Source: Procambarus clarkii (Eukaryota > Arthropoda > Malacostraca > Decapoda > Cambaridae). Taken from it: 64,000 nucleotides of DNA. The notes under the pieces are model-generated. The model was not told the origin of the DNA, did not search any database, and saw nothing but the letters and a program-made list of their open reading frames with translations. Location of the stretch: positions 45,868,486 through 45,932,485 of the forward strand of contig NC_091154.1 in the NCBI RefSeq assembly GCF_040958095.1. The letters run 5' to 3'. Position 1 is the stretch's first letter. Each line of letters opens with the position of its first letter. Made by a program: the position numbers and the translations under genes. This document shows positions 33,701-42,459 of this stretch, one piece after another.

Positions 33701-34481
33701 GAAGGGAGAGGTCAGAGAGAGCAGCACTGAGGGTAAATAGGGTCCAGTCTGCCTTAGCAAACTGCCACCTAGGGAAAGAGAGGGAAGGGCGAAAAGAGAA
33801 AAAGGAAACAAGGATGGGGAAATGATCACTTCCATGGAGGTCATCAAGAACCTGCCACGTGAAATCTAAGTAAAGAGAAGAAGAGCAGAGAGAAAGATCA
33901 AGACAAGAAAGGGTGCGAGTCCGAGAGTCCAAATGAGTGGGCTCACCAGAATTCAGAAGAGACAGGGAAGAAGATAGGAGAAACGGCTCAAGGAGGCGAC
34001 CCCGGGTATTCGTCAGAACGTCACCCCAAAGAGAATGACGACAATTGAAGTCACCCAGCAGGAGCACAGGCTCCGGCAAGGAGTCTAGGAGGTGTTTCAA
34101 ATCAGGAAGAGAGAGCGGGACACTCGGGGGGAGATAAATGGAACAAACTGTGTACCATTTCCCCACAAAGATACGAGCAGCAGAACAATGGAGAGGCGAA
34201 GGAAAAAGTAAAGGAACAAAGGGAACATCTGCACGAATCAAGAGAGCAGAAGAATTAGAAGCCCCAGCAATGGCTGGGGGGGGGGAGAGAAAGGAATAGC
34301 CACGAAAACGACCAGGACGAGCACCAAGCATTGGCTCCTGGAGACAGACACAAAGGGGCGAAAACCGCGAAATCAGAAGTTGGAGTTCGAGGAAATTGGC
34401 GTAATAACCTCGAACGTTCCATTGAAGAATGGACAACGACGGGAAGAGAAAGGACAAAAACAGAGAACAAGGAAGAAACAA
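30756..34481 (-). CDS. I-group LINE ORF2: endonuclease, reverse transcriptase, RNase H (1241 aa)
   Basis: The polyprotein carries out target-primed reverse transcription. Endonuclease, residues about 15-235: SILQWNVRGYY (Asn), CLQEPMLGARPG (Glu), LLGDFNCRHSLWGD (Asp, Asn), GSDHFPILV. RT, about 470-760: DFRPIALTSCVCKLFER, QFGFRKCRST, LFDLEKAYDTTW (first Asp), GVPQGSVLSTTLF, YVDDLTLC (catalytic Asp pair). RNase H, about 1000-1130: FTDGSKSADG (Asp), AELYAILYAL (Glu), VVDSRSALMA (Asp), NERADAAAKEA (Asp). All four RNase H acidic residues are visible. A C-terminal CPSCIVPLTVVHVLLEC zinc knuckle follows. Presence of RNase H and the wording of the RT motifs place it in the I group (I or Nimb-like). 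The ATG at 34481 gives MFLPCSLFLSFLFP upstream of the endonuclease; a later in-frame start cannot be excluded. Confidence 0.93.
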   Translation of the reverse strand: MFLPCSLFLSFLFPSLSILQWNVRGYYANFLELQLLISRFSPLCVCLQEPMLGARPGRFRGYSFLSPPPAIAGASNSSALLIRADVPFVPLLFPSPLHCSAARIFVGKWYTVCSIYLPPSVPLSLPDLKHLLDSLPEPVLLLGDFNCRHSLWGDVLTNTRGRLLEPFLLSSSLSLLNSGEPTHLDSRTRTLSCLDLSLCSSSLYLDFTWQVLDDLHGSDHFPILVSFFSFRPSLSFPRWQFAKADWTLFTLSAALSDLSLLPLSRALLLFHDTVFNAALRSIPRSSSRGPRKCVPWWNADCARAVRCKRAAWKRHRRRQTTDSFLFFRKASAVARRAIRTAKRECWASYVSTITSETPLAQIWKRIRKIAGKFVPDVSPVLHLHDNLVADPLQVASELGSHFSSVSSGLHLPQSFLLRKPVLESRPLDFCTHLQLPYNDPFSLSELRSALALCGSTATGSDGIHYEMLRHLPPSTSQYLLSLYNRIWESSSVPEDWLDAVVLPVRKPGSLGTSPKDFRPIALTSCVCKLFERMVNVRLMWFLEHHHLLSPSQFGFRKCRSTIDVLVNLEVYIRTAFAAKTSVVAVLFDLEKAYDTTWRYHILSQLHSFGLRGHLPLFLRSFLSRRSFRVRLGTALSPSFQQYEGVPQGSVLSTTLFLVALNGLLSSLPSGVFSALYVDDLTLCCQGDDSPFLQRRLQLAIDAVSSWATDHGFKFSTSKTCAMTFTRKRVVLRPSLSLYGHPLEYKDSAKLLGLFLDTRLSWSPHISYLRVECSKALTLLRVLSHTSWGADRRTLLALHSSLVLSKLDYGCPAYSSASPSTLRRLDALHHTGLRLSSGAFRSTPVLSLYVDTGFLSLQDRRDRYCLRYLARSLQHPSSRLCRALTFTPPAVPVPLHHLPLSVRLSRLQDSLSVRISDVSPRVVPSLPPWRVPLPRFCTSLTRITKAFTPPTVLKRLFLEHFSSHSRSVSVFTDGSKSADGVGYSVVFPDCTYMCRLPPETSIFTAELYAILYALRLLLSRCQSSFVVVVDSRSALMALGSFNPVHPVVVEIQHWLFLVHSKFKSVEFCWVPSHIGVSLNERADAAAKEAVRSCPISRKGIPYSDFYPVIHSSVLTRWQASWLSVTGNELRTLKCCVSSWQSSFHRNRRWETALARLRIGHTRLTHGHLMERRPAPYCPSCIVPLTVVHVLLECPDFQDERMSCFPTAPRGHLSLDRILGDSATFDIVRLMRFCSRIGILGDI

Positions 34482-34504
34482 AGGCGAAAGAGCAACAGAG
34501 CACG

Positions 34505-36487
34505 TTAAAAAATATCAGGGTCGGGATCAGGGTCAGCAAAGTCAGGGTTAGGGGGCATGGGTAAACTGAGCAAAGACGGAGGGAAGGAAACGGGAGAACA
34601 GATCAGAGGTGGGCGGGCGGGGTCCGGAGGAGGAGGAGGAAGAGGAGGAGACAACGGAGAGGAGCAGTCAAGGACAGCAGTAGGAAGAGGGGGAGTAGGA
34701 AGAGGGGGAGTAGAAAGAGGGGAGCGCACCCCAGCAAGAGCAGCAACCGAAAGGGAAGCAGGGGCCAAAGAAACCTCCATAGCAGGAACAGGGGGCGCAA
34801 CCACTGAAACGGGAGGGGAAGGAGCAACAGAGCCCGAAGTAGGAGCTAAGGAAGAAAGCGAAGCCTTCTTACCCGCCGGGGAAGAGGAAGGAGAGGAGCC
34901 AGGCTTACGCTTCTGACTTAAAGAGACAGGTGTCCCAGCAACTACGTACCGGGCAACGGATTCCAGTGTCTCAACAGAAGCCGAACGAGAGCACACACGA
35001 CGGCCGTTAGGAGAGCGATGGACATCCGCCTGCACCGACAGGCGGCGGGGAGAGCCGATAGATGGAGGAAGAGGATGGGAAGGAGGATCGGAGGGGGACG
35101 AGGAAGAAGACACAGGAGACATGACAGACCGGGTTGAAAGAAGGGGAACCCCAGACAGAGGACCAGGAGGGGGACCCCTCGGGAAAGAACTCAAAGGAAC
35201 AGAGGAGGGGGCAGTGGGCGTATCAGGGTCCAAGGCCCGGAAACGGTTGAGAGTCTGAGGAAGGGGGGAAGGACGAGGAGAGGAAGAGCGCAACACGCGA
35301 GCATAAGAGATGTTAGTATAAGGCGGGAGCCGGCGAACCTGGCGCCTCGCCTCAGGAAAAGACAAACGCTCCCGGTGCTTCAGGTTAAGGACGGCCGCCT
35401 CAAGCTTGTAATGGACACAGGCACGGGAGAACGTAGGATGGGCCTCACCGCAGTTGAGGCAGCGAGCTTGGGGAGAAGTGCACTCCGACTTAGAGTGACC
35501 TTCACTCCCACACAAAGGACAGAGAGAGACAGTCCCAGAGCAGCGGAGGGCACCATACCCAAACCTCCAGCACTTATTACAAAGTCGAGAAGAAGGAATA
35601 TACTCCTGGACAGAGCACCTAGCACCAGCAAGAATGACAGAGGATGGAAGGGTCCTACCATCAAAGGTGATCTTCACAACGCGAAGGGGTTGACGGCGAC
35701 GACCACGAGGGGGACGAGTAAACGAGTCAACCTGGAGGACAGAATGGCCTTGGGCATCAAGGATATGCCGAATATCATCGTGGCAATCCTGCAGATTCCG
35801 AACACCGGTTGCAACATGGGGTGGGAGGAGAATAGTGCCAACACTGGAATTCATCTGAACGTTCTTGGAGACCCGAACAGGGATCTCGCCAAGGCAAGAT
35901 AAGGCAGCCAAGCGGGAAGCCGCATCCTGAGAAGGAGCAGCAACGACACGTGTACCGAGACGAGTGGGGTTGAAAGTAACACACGCATCCACGGAATCTA
36001 CAAGATGCCGATGGAGGGAGAAATCGTCAGGAGGCGCAGAATCAAGAGGGAGGAGATCAAAGTATTTGGCCCATGAAGCAGGACCAAACAAGGCCTGATA
36101 CGCATCAGCACGGGAAGGAATCGAGCGAGTGCGGTTGGGGCGCGAACGGCGGTGAGAACCCCTAGAGAGAGAGGGGTCAAAAGGCGCAGTAGTCACAACG
36201 AAAGACTTAGCCACACCAGGGGACGAAGTGGTCACCACCGGGGGCTGGAGGCTCGACCCAACCTCAGAGGAGGGAGGGGAGCTGGGGGAAGAAGTCAGGA
36301 CGGTCAAAGGAGGAGCAAGGTCGGGGCCCAACGCAGCGGGAGCTACAGAGCCTGGTCTTCCAATACAGGCCGACTCGGGGGCTTGGTCGCCCACCCCACG
36401 AGCCTGAGAGGGTACAACGGAAACATTCAACGACATAGAGACGAAAAGTGACAAATTCATCCACGAATGTGCCCCCATACCCACCAT
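34505..36487 (-). CDS. I-group LINE ORF1: gag-like nucleic-acid-binding protein (660 aa)
   Basis: Probably coats the element RNA and forms the retrotransposition particle with ORF2. The first 130 residues are Ser/Pro/Thr-rich. A central domain (about 125-290) precedes three zinc knuckles at about 300-350: CNKCWRFGYGALRC, CPLCGSEGHSKSEC and CLNCGEAHPTFSRAC. The first knuckle has Tyr where copy 1 has His (codon near 35557), so this copy has lost a zinc ligand although its frame is intact. The C-terminal third is low-complexity Pro/Ser/Leu, with KKRKPG-like basic text (SQKRKPGSSPSSSPAGKK) that may act as a nuclear signal. It ends PDFADPDPDPDIF, 23 nt before the first ORF2 Met. Confidence 0.9.
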   Translation of the reverse strand: MVGMGAHSWMNLSLFVSMSLNVSVVPSQARGVGDQAPESACIGRPGSVAPAALGPDLAPPLTVLTSSPSSPPSSEVGSSLQPPVVTTSSPGVAKSFVVTTAPFDPSLSRGSHRRSRPNRTRSIPSRADAYQALFGPASWAKYFDLLPLDSAPPDDFSLHRHLVDSVDACVTFNPTRLGTRVVAAPSQDAASRLAALSCLGEIPVRVSKNVQMNSSVGTILLPPHVATGVRNLQDCHDDIRHILDAQGHSVLQVDSFTRPPRGRRRQPLRVVKITFDGRTLPSSVILAGARCSVQEYIPSSRLCNKCWRFGYGALRCSGTVSLCPLCGSEGHSKSECTSPQARCLNCGEAHPTFSRACVHYKLEAAVLNLKHRERLSFPEARRQVRRLPPYTNISYARVLRSSSPRPSPLPQTLNRFRALDPDTPTAPSSVPLSSFPRGPPPGPLSGVPLLSTRSVMSPVSSSSSPSDPPSHPLPPSIGSPRRLSVQADVHRSPNGRRVCSRSASVETLESVARYVVAGTPVSLSQKRKPGSSPSSSPAGKKASLSSLAPTSGSVAPSPPVSVVAPPVPAMEVSLAPASLSVAALAGVRSPLSTPPLPTPPLPTAVLDCSSPLSPPLPPPPPDPARPPLICSPVSFPPSLLSLPMPPNPDFADPDPDPDIF

Positions 36488-37344
36488 GGAGCCACAATTA
36501 GAGGCAGGACACCCAACAGGAAGCTATCGCTGATCATGCCGGGGCCCCCTAGGGGTGCGTCGTGAGTATACGCCCCACAAACGCCACCTTAAGAACCGTC
36601 AGTCCGTCGAGATCGGGTTCAGCGACGAAAGGGGGATTGACAATAAAAGGTTCCCCTCGCTCGAGACGTCGGGTACTACAGTTCTACGGGTGCAAGAGTA
36701 TGCCTCCTCAAGCACCCGGGCGTCAAAATAGAAGAAGTCCAAAGAAAGAATCCAAAACAAGCAAAAGGTCGGCAGGAAACGACAAGCAGATAGGAGAAGA
36801 GGGGGGAGAAAAACGAAACATAAGGAAAAGGAAAAGCGATCCGGCACAATTGGAGAAGACAGCAGCAGGAGTGCAAGGCCAGAAAAGGACAGAGGACTGC
36901 CCAACGGAGCATCACACTCCGGCAGCCGTCCACCAAGCCCCCTCACGACGCCAACGGGCCGGAAGGGGAGGGGGAGCAGTGCTGTAAGCTCATGCTGCGT
37001 GTGTCAGGCTTGGTAGCTCACTCAATACTGAGGCCACTAACACCCAGGAATTTGGCCCATGATTTAAAAAAAAAAAGGAGTCTGTTTACAAGAGCCCTGA
37101 TAAAGGTGTGGTGAAACCCGTGTATCCGCGGGGCGTTTAGATCTTGCGTAGTACTCCAAAGCATCATATAATGCGATGCGCAATTTACTGCAAGTCGGTC
37201 AGAGCATCATATGATGCGATGCGCAACTAAAGGGTTAAACAATATAGATTTTATACAAAATTTTAAAATACCCTGAGTTACTTTACAATTTATTGATATA
37301 ATTTAGTTTTGTTTTATTAGTCTTATAAAACTGTAATATCAATA

Positions 37345-39641
37345 CAGTATCCACTTGATTTAATGGCCTATATGTGGCTGTACCATGGTCGTTATTTCCG
37401 GAGCTCCGGTACTGTATTTCCGAAGTTAAGTGTCGGTAATTTTTCAAGTAACGTTTAGGTAAGATATATTTTATACAGACAGCCACTGGGTCCACCACTC
37501 TAGTGCCCTCTACCCTGTGACGTCACAGATTCACGGCACATTGTTTTGATTTGTCATGAGGCTGGAGTATTCATTCCGTGACTTTGTTGGACATATCTGC
37601 ACAATCAAGGAACATCCGTGCACCATGTCGGCTCCAAATGCACTCGTTGTGTCAGTGATGGCTGACTGGTGGGTGGATGGGCAGGCAGGCAGGGATGGAG
37701 AGGCTGAAATGTAGGCAGGCAGGCAGGGAGAGGCTGGGAGGTAGGCAGGGAGGGAGAGGCAAGGAGGGAGGCAAGCAGATGCTGGGTGGTAGGCAGGGAG
37801 GAAGAGGCAAGGAGGGAGGCAGGCAGGCAGAGTTTGGGAGAGAGGCAGGCAGGCAGAGCTTGGGAGGGAGGGAGGCAGGCAGGGGCTGGGTGGTAGGCAG
37901 GGGGGGGGAGGGAGGCAGGCAGGAAGAGGCTGGGTGGTAGGCAGGGAGGGAGTGGATGGAGATGGATGGTAGGATGGAGGGATGGATTGATGGAGGGAGG
38001 GATGGAGCTATGGTTGTTGGGGTGAAGCAGAGAGAGTGTGTGTATGGGAAGTTTCGGAGGGGGGGGTGTCGGTGGTGGGGGAAGGGACTGGCTCGCAACA
38101 AGATGTTTGGATGGAAGGAAGGAGGGAGGGAAGGAAGGAGGGAGGGAGGGAAGGAAGGAGGGAGGGAGGGAAGGAGGGAGGAGGGGAGGGATGAAGGGAG
38201 GGAATGAGGGATGGAGGAGAGGGAGGGAATGAGGGATGGAGGGGAGGGAGAGATGGAAGGAAGGAGGGAGGGGATGGAAGGAGGTCGAGGAAGGGAAGGA
38301 GGGATGGAGGGGAGAGATGAAGGGAGGAATGGATGGAGGGAGGGAGAGATGGAAGGAAGGAGCGAGGGGGGAAGAAGAGAGGGAGGGAGGGATGGAGCAC
38401 AATGGATGTTGAGGTGAAGCAGAGACAGCGTGTGTATGGTAAGTATGGGGGGGAGGCGGGGGGGGGGGGGGGGGGGGGGGATGTCAGTGGTGGGGAAGGG
38501 AAGAGATAAGCCTAACACTTGACCCAGTTAACCAGATGTTTGAATGGAAGGTAGGAAGAAAGGGAAGGAGGGATGGAGGTAAGGAGGGAGGGAGGGAGGT
38601 AAGGAGGGAGGGAGGGAGGGAGCTGGGAAGGAGGGAGGGAGGGAAGGAGGGAGGGATGGAAGGAAGGAGGGAGGTAGGGAAGGAAGGAGGAAGGGATGGA
38701 GGGAGGGAAGGAGGGGAGGGAGAGATGGAGGGAGGGAGGGAGGGAAGGGAGGGAAGGGAGGGAAGGGAGGGAAGGGAGGGAGGGAGGGAGGGAGGGAGGG
38801 AGGGAGGGAGGGAGGGAGGGAGGGAAGGAGGGAGGAAGGGATGGAGGGGAGGGAGGGAGGGATGGAGGGATGGAGGGAGGAAGGGAAGGAGGAAGGGATG
38901 GAGGGAGGAAGGGAAGGAAGGACAAAGTGATGGAGGGGAGGGATGGTTGGATGGAGGAAGGGAGCTGGGAAAGAGGGATGGAGGGAGGGAAGGAGGAAGG
39001 GAGGAAGGAAGGGATGATTGGATGGAGGGAGGGAACTGGGAGGGAGGGAGGGAGGGATGATTGGATGGAGGGAGGGAGGGATGGAGCACAATGGATGTTG
39101 AGGTGAAGCAGAGAGAGCGTGTGTATGGGAAGTATGGGGGGAGGCGGGGGGGTGTCGGTGGTGGGGAAGGGAAGAGATAAGCCTAACGCTTGACCCAGTT
39201 AACCAGATGTTTCTTAATTAAATTCTGGATGTACATCATATATATTTTTGCTTACAAATTTTGTTTAGTAATAATATTAGGATAATAAAAAGTTATAAAA
39301 TACTTGTTTCATGAATGCTTTATTAGATGGAGATTCTCCAGGTTGTCTCTGGCTGGCTGGCAGTCTACTGAGCCATTTCCCAGAAGGGTCATTGGGGGGG
39401 GGGGGAGGCAGAAAGTGAGGGTGTGGGGGTAGAAGTTCAGTGAGGGTGAGGGAGGGAATGAAAGGGGTCGGCGGCCTGCTTGCCATGTGAAGACCCTCTG
39501 ATGCCAAGACAAACCCAATACCGACCTTCGGTAATATCGACCGCCAGACCGTTATATGAGGCTCTAAATACCGGTCTCCCAAACCGGTCGTTATTACCGG
39601 AAGATCGGTATAAAAGAGGCCGTTAAATTGAGTGGATACTG
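37345..39641. mobile_element. TIR element with TA duplication, filled with purine-rich arrays
   Basis: The ends are CAGTATCCACTTGATTTAATGGCC-like at 37345 and its counterpart read inward from 39641; 21 of 24 bases match. Each end is flanked by TA (37343-37344 and 39642-39643), as for pogo/Tigger or other Tc1-mariner relatives. Subterminal CCGGAGCTCCGG at the left and ACCGGTCTCCCAAACCGGT at the right add further inverted text. No transposase is present. The interior 1.5 kb is a purine-rich minisatellite. I cannot assign a family beyond a TA-duplicating TIR element. Confidence 0.75.
37670..39180. repeat. Purine-rich (GGGA/GGAA) arrays with interspersed unit
   Basis: Strand-asymmetric GGAGGGAGGGAAGG-type arrays in three blocks. 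They are separated by three copies of a non-array unit: GGTGAAGCAGAGAGAGTGTG, GTATGGGAAGT, then GTCGGTGGTGGGGAAGGGA and CCAGATGTTTG, at about 38015-38115, 38405-38545 and 39090-39215. The second copy carries an uninterrupted run of 23 G (38458-38480). Frames through the arrays give Gly-Arg-Glu or Pro-Ser repeats and are not genes. Confidence 0.92.
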
Positions 39642-40099
39642 TATATATATATTTTTTTTTTTTTACATGTTCAGAGAAGGGATTTTAACAATTAACAAAG
39701 ACTAAATTTTTTGGGAACACTATTTTCTGCACACCACCAGAATGTCACAATAAAAGGCATGGCAGCACAAAGGTTAAGAACTAGAATTAAAACCCTTTTG
39801 TAGAGTTAAGACACTATCATTTCTCCCGCTTGTTATCTTAACCTTGTTCGGTCCCTAGGGGTGAAGTGTTTGCCCAGGTATGTTTGATTATTTAATTCGT
39901 CGGTTTTATTATAGGGCTCGTTTTATTCTCTAAGCAGTAAGGACTGGTTTTGAGTGTTTGTATTCTAGGGTAGAGCTTCAAAGCTCTTGCCCTTACAGCG
40001 AGCAAGTTAACTGTTATGTGTTCCACCCTAAGGAACGTTGACTACTGGTACCTTGATAAGCCTAAATGAACAGGCATCCTGCCCCCCAACAACAGGAAT
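39642..40099. other. Unassigned sequence
   Basis: AT-rich at the start, then mixed composition. No repeat match to the rest of the window and no credible frame. It lies downstream of the zinc-finger array with respect to that array's strand. Confidence 0.4.
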
Positions 40100-41169
40100 T
40101 CATGACAAGAGGACATTTGTGAGCAAAATGTTTCAGATAACCTCAACACCTTTTACAGTTAATCTCCCATATGAACTCTCATTTCTCTTGCAAGAAACTT
40201 TTATAGTTAAATTATTTCTGTCACTATTGTCACTGATCAAACTTATCTCCTATATGAACAAACTTGTACCGTTACATGTGTCTATTTTTTTTTTTCCTAC
40301 AAAATGTTTAAGACTGACCACTGTTATGATTTATCTCCAGAATCAACTCCTTACAAGATGGAGATTTTCCATACAATATTTCTGACATTCATGACTAATA
40401 TAACTTATTTCTAGAATAAATTTGTGTGTTTTACAAGACTGATTATATCGAATTATCCTCATGGCTCCTGCTGATTTTCTCACTAAAATATATCATATGC
40501 TCTAAACACTGATACAATATATTTCATGTATGAACTGTCACGTGTGTTAAAAGGCATTCTTTATAGGAAAAATATTTCAGGCACCGATACAGCTTATCTC
40601 ATGTATGAACTTTCAAATTTGTTACAAGATGGGCTTTTCGGTTAAGATATTTTTGATGTACTTAACACTGATATGGTTGATCTCCTGTATGAACTCTCTT
40701 GTGTCTTACAAGAGTGCCTTTAGTGGCAAAATATTTCTGGCACTTTGAACATTGATACGGTTTATCTCCTGCATGAGCTCTCATGTGAACTGCAAGATAG
40801 TGCTTATAGGCAAAATATTTCAGGCACTCTAAACACTGATACAGGTTTATCTCCTGTATGAACAACCATGTGTCTCACAAGAGTGTCTTTTCGGTTAAAA
40901 CATTTCAGACACTTTAAACACTGATATGGTTTATCTCCTGTATGTACTCTCATGTGTGTTACAAGATATCCTTTATAGGGAAAATATTTCAGGCATTCTA
41001 AACACTGATACGGTTTATCGCCTGTATGAACTCTCTTGTGTATTGTAAGACTGCTTTTTTGGCTAAAATATTTCAGACACTCTAAACACTGATATGATTT
41101 ACCTCCTGTTTGATTTCTCTCTTGTTTGTTTAGAGTAAACTTTTTTGAAAAATCTGCAGGCCTAACCAT
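40100..41169 (-). pseudogene. C2H2 zinc-finger array, degenerate
   Basis: The minus strand from 41169 reads three consecutive C2H2 fingers (YQCLECLKYFSQKSSLTIH, YQCLECLKYFPYKGYLVTH, YQCLKCLKCFNRKDTLVRH) joined by HTGDKPYQC linkers, the DNA-binding fold of Kruppel-type factors. A 1-nt insertion near 40852 shifts the frame. Two more fingers follow (YQCLECLKYFAYKHYLAVH, YQCSKCQKYFATKGTLVRH) up to a stop at 40662. Further downstream about four decayed fingers can still be traced (NRKAHLVTNLKVHT, YKECLLTHVTVHT) with stops replacing linker residues. No effector domain is visible upstream, only MVRPADFSKKFTLNKQERN. Most likely a zinc-finger pseudogene or one dying exon. A functional short form is possible but unlikely. 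Confidence 0.8.
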
Positions 41170-41759
41170 TTTTACGAATTGTAGTGTAATTGAATATACT
41201 TAGTATGTAAAGCAGACCACAGCAACTGCAATATTATTCGCTTGATAATACCGGGTCAGTAGAAAATGTAAAGAAAATATCAGGAAATGGCCTAACAGAC
41301 ATATACAGATGTTTCTTGAATGACAGGAGATCACAGGTGTCCCATATAGGGTGGTAGTTTATTCCTCAGAATACCTGTGGAACATCTTGAAGTACAGGTC
41401 ACAGGTGTTAGGGATGATATGGTGGCAGTGTGTTACTCAGATCACCTGTGGAATAGAGAAATGAGACAATATTGTGTACTATTCCAGGATAAACTAGACA
41501 TTATCTATAAACTCTGGAGAAGATTTTTAGTGTGGTTTATCTACTGTGGCAATGTGCATAATATATTAAGCACATAATTGATGGTTGACATAATATAATG
41601 TTTCCTGTGTATATCTCCATACTGAATATGTTATCAATTATTTGCTTAACTGTTATAACTATATTACTCTAATTGTGTGTGTAAAATAGGTAGTTTATTT
41701 AAAATATTAATTATATAACAACTAAGCGATATAATAATTATATTACATGATAAATAACT
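41170..41759. other. AT-rich unassigned sequence
   Basis: Includes a possible promoter-side flank of the zinc-finger array and two loosely repeated phrases around CACAGGTGTYNNRKATA and ACCTGTGGAA at 41335-41460. No gene identified. Confidence 0.35.
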
Positions 41760-42085
41760 AATTAATTTAGCCCTTCCACTGCACATCTCACAAAGTGATG
41801 GGTGGATAATTATGATCAGACTGTACATCCTATCAGGAGAAGTATTAGATTACATCTAATACTAATAAAAATACTAATACTAATAAACTCCTGAGGGTAC
41901 ACAGGGCTCAAATCAGCTTTCTCAGGTCTCCAGTAAACAGACGGTATTTAAAATAAAATAAATATCGTGGACACTGTTTCTGGGTGTGAAGGCCTCAGTA
42001 CTGAGTGAGCAACCAAGGCTGGTGCAAGCAGTGTGAGCTAACAGCGATGCTGTTGAGCTTGTGTCAACAGCATTACTTAAAAATG
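41760..42085 (+). mobile_element. piggyBac-type element, degraded end
   Basis: TTAGCCCTTCCACTGCACATC at 41766 resembles the start of the elements at 232 and 63122. The next 300 bp share CTCAGG..TCCAGTAAACAGACG, GAGCAACCAAGGCTGG and AGCTTGTG..ACAGCAT with 355-515. The TTAA has changed to TTAG. The far end may be the similar piece at 43970-44300. Confidence 0.6.
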
Positions 42086-42459
42086 AAACATACAAGTATA
42101 CTCAACATCCTCCCTTCCATACACCTTGGGCACAATTGTGATTGGATATGTAGTCGTGTCTGGATAAGTAGTCAACCCCTCCCCCCCCCCCCCGCCCTCC
42201 CCAGGCATGAAAAAATAATACTTTTATGTCCAAGTAAGTACTTTACAATACATTATTTCCACAAGATACCTTAAACAAAATGCTACAGATGATCAAAATA
42301 TATTGCTAGTAATACAGCAATAATAAATATGGGTACTCACCAAGTGTCCAAATGTTTCTCAACCTACAATAATAATTAATAATTATGATATTGGAATGAT
42401 GTGTGAGTGAGTATGGTGGTGTTAACTGAGGGTTGAGGCCTAGATGTTGAGGGGAGGGG

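Larger units (their letters stand above)
30678..36974 (-). mobile_element. I-group LINE, copy 2 (full length, both ORFs open)
   Basis: Nearly identical by eye to copy 1 over its whole length, with the same 5' start (CCCCCTCCCC at 36974) and 3' end (GATAATTACTTAC at 30678). It is flanked by a 13-bp duplication AGCAGTGCTGTAA at 30665-30677 and 36975-36987. The target is a non-autonomous piggyBac-type element. Both ORFs are uninterrupted and separated by 23 nt (ORF1 stop at 34505, first ORF2 Met at 34481). Intact frames, full length and clean duplications all indicate recent insertion. Confidence 0.95.
20449..37234 (+). mobile_element. piggyBac-type element split by two LINE insertions
   Basis: Three pieces line up in order with the uninterrupted copy at 60331-62230. 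20449-20556 (AACAGGCGCTGATTCAGCG, AATAATTACCTAATTATTTC) matches about 60495-60604. 29814-30677 (AATGTCTCTGATTGATTTTT onward) matches about 60600-61975. 36975-37234 (GCTCATGCTGCGTGTGTCAG to GCGCAACTAAAGGG) matches about 61975-62230. The right end is intact with TTAA at 37235-37238; the left TTAA end is lost. The first break holds the LINE at 20557-29813 and the second the I-group LINE at 30678-36974, each with target-site duplications. The element is non-coding. Confidence 0.85.

Noticed and set aside
37605..39106. Proline/serine- and glycine/arginine-rich frames up to 288 codons in the purine arrays
   Set aside because: They are translations of GGGA/GGAA repeats in every frame and carry no independent protein signal.
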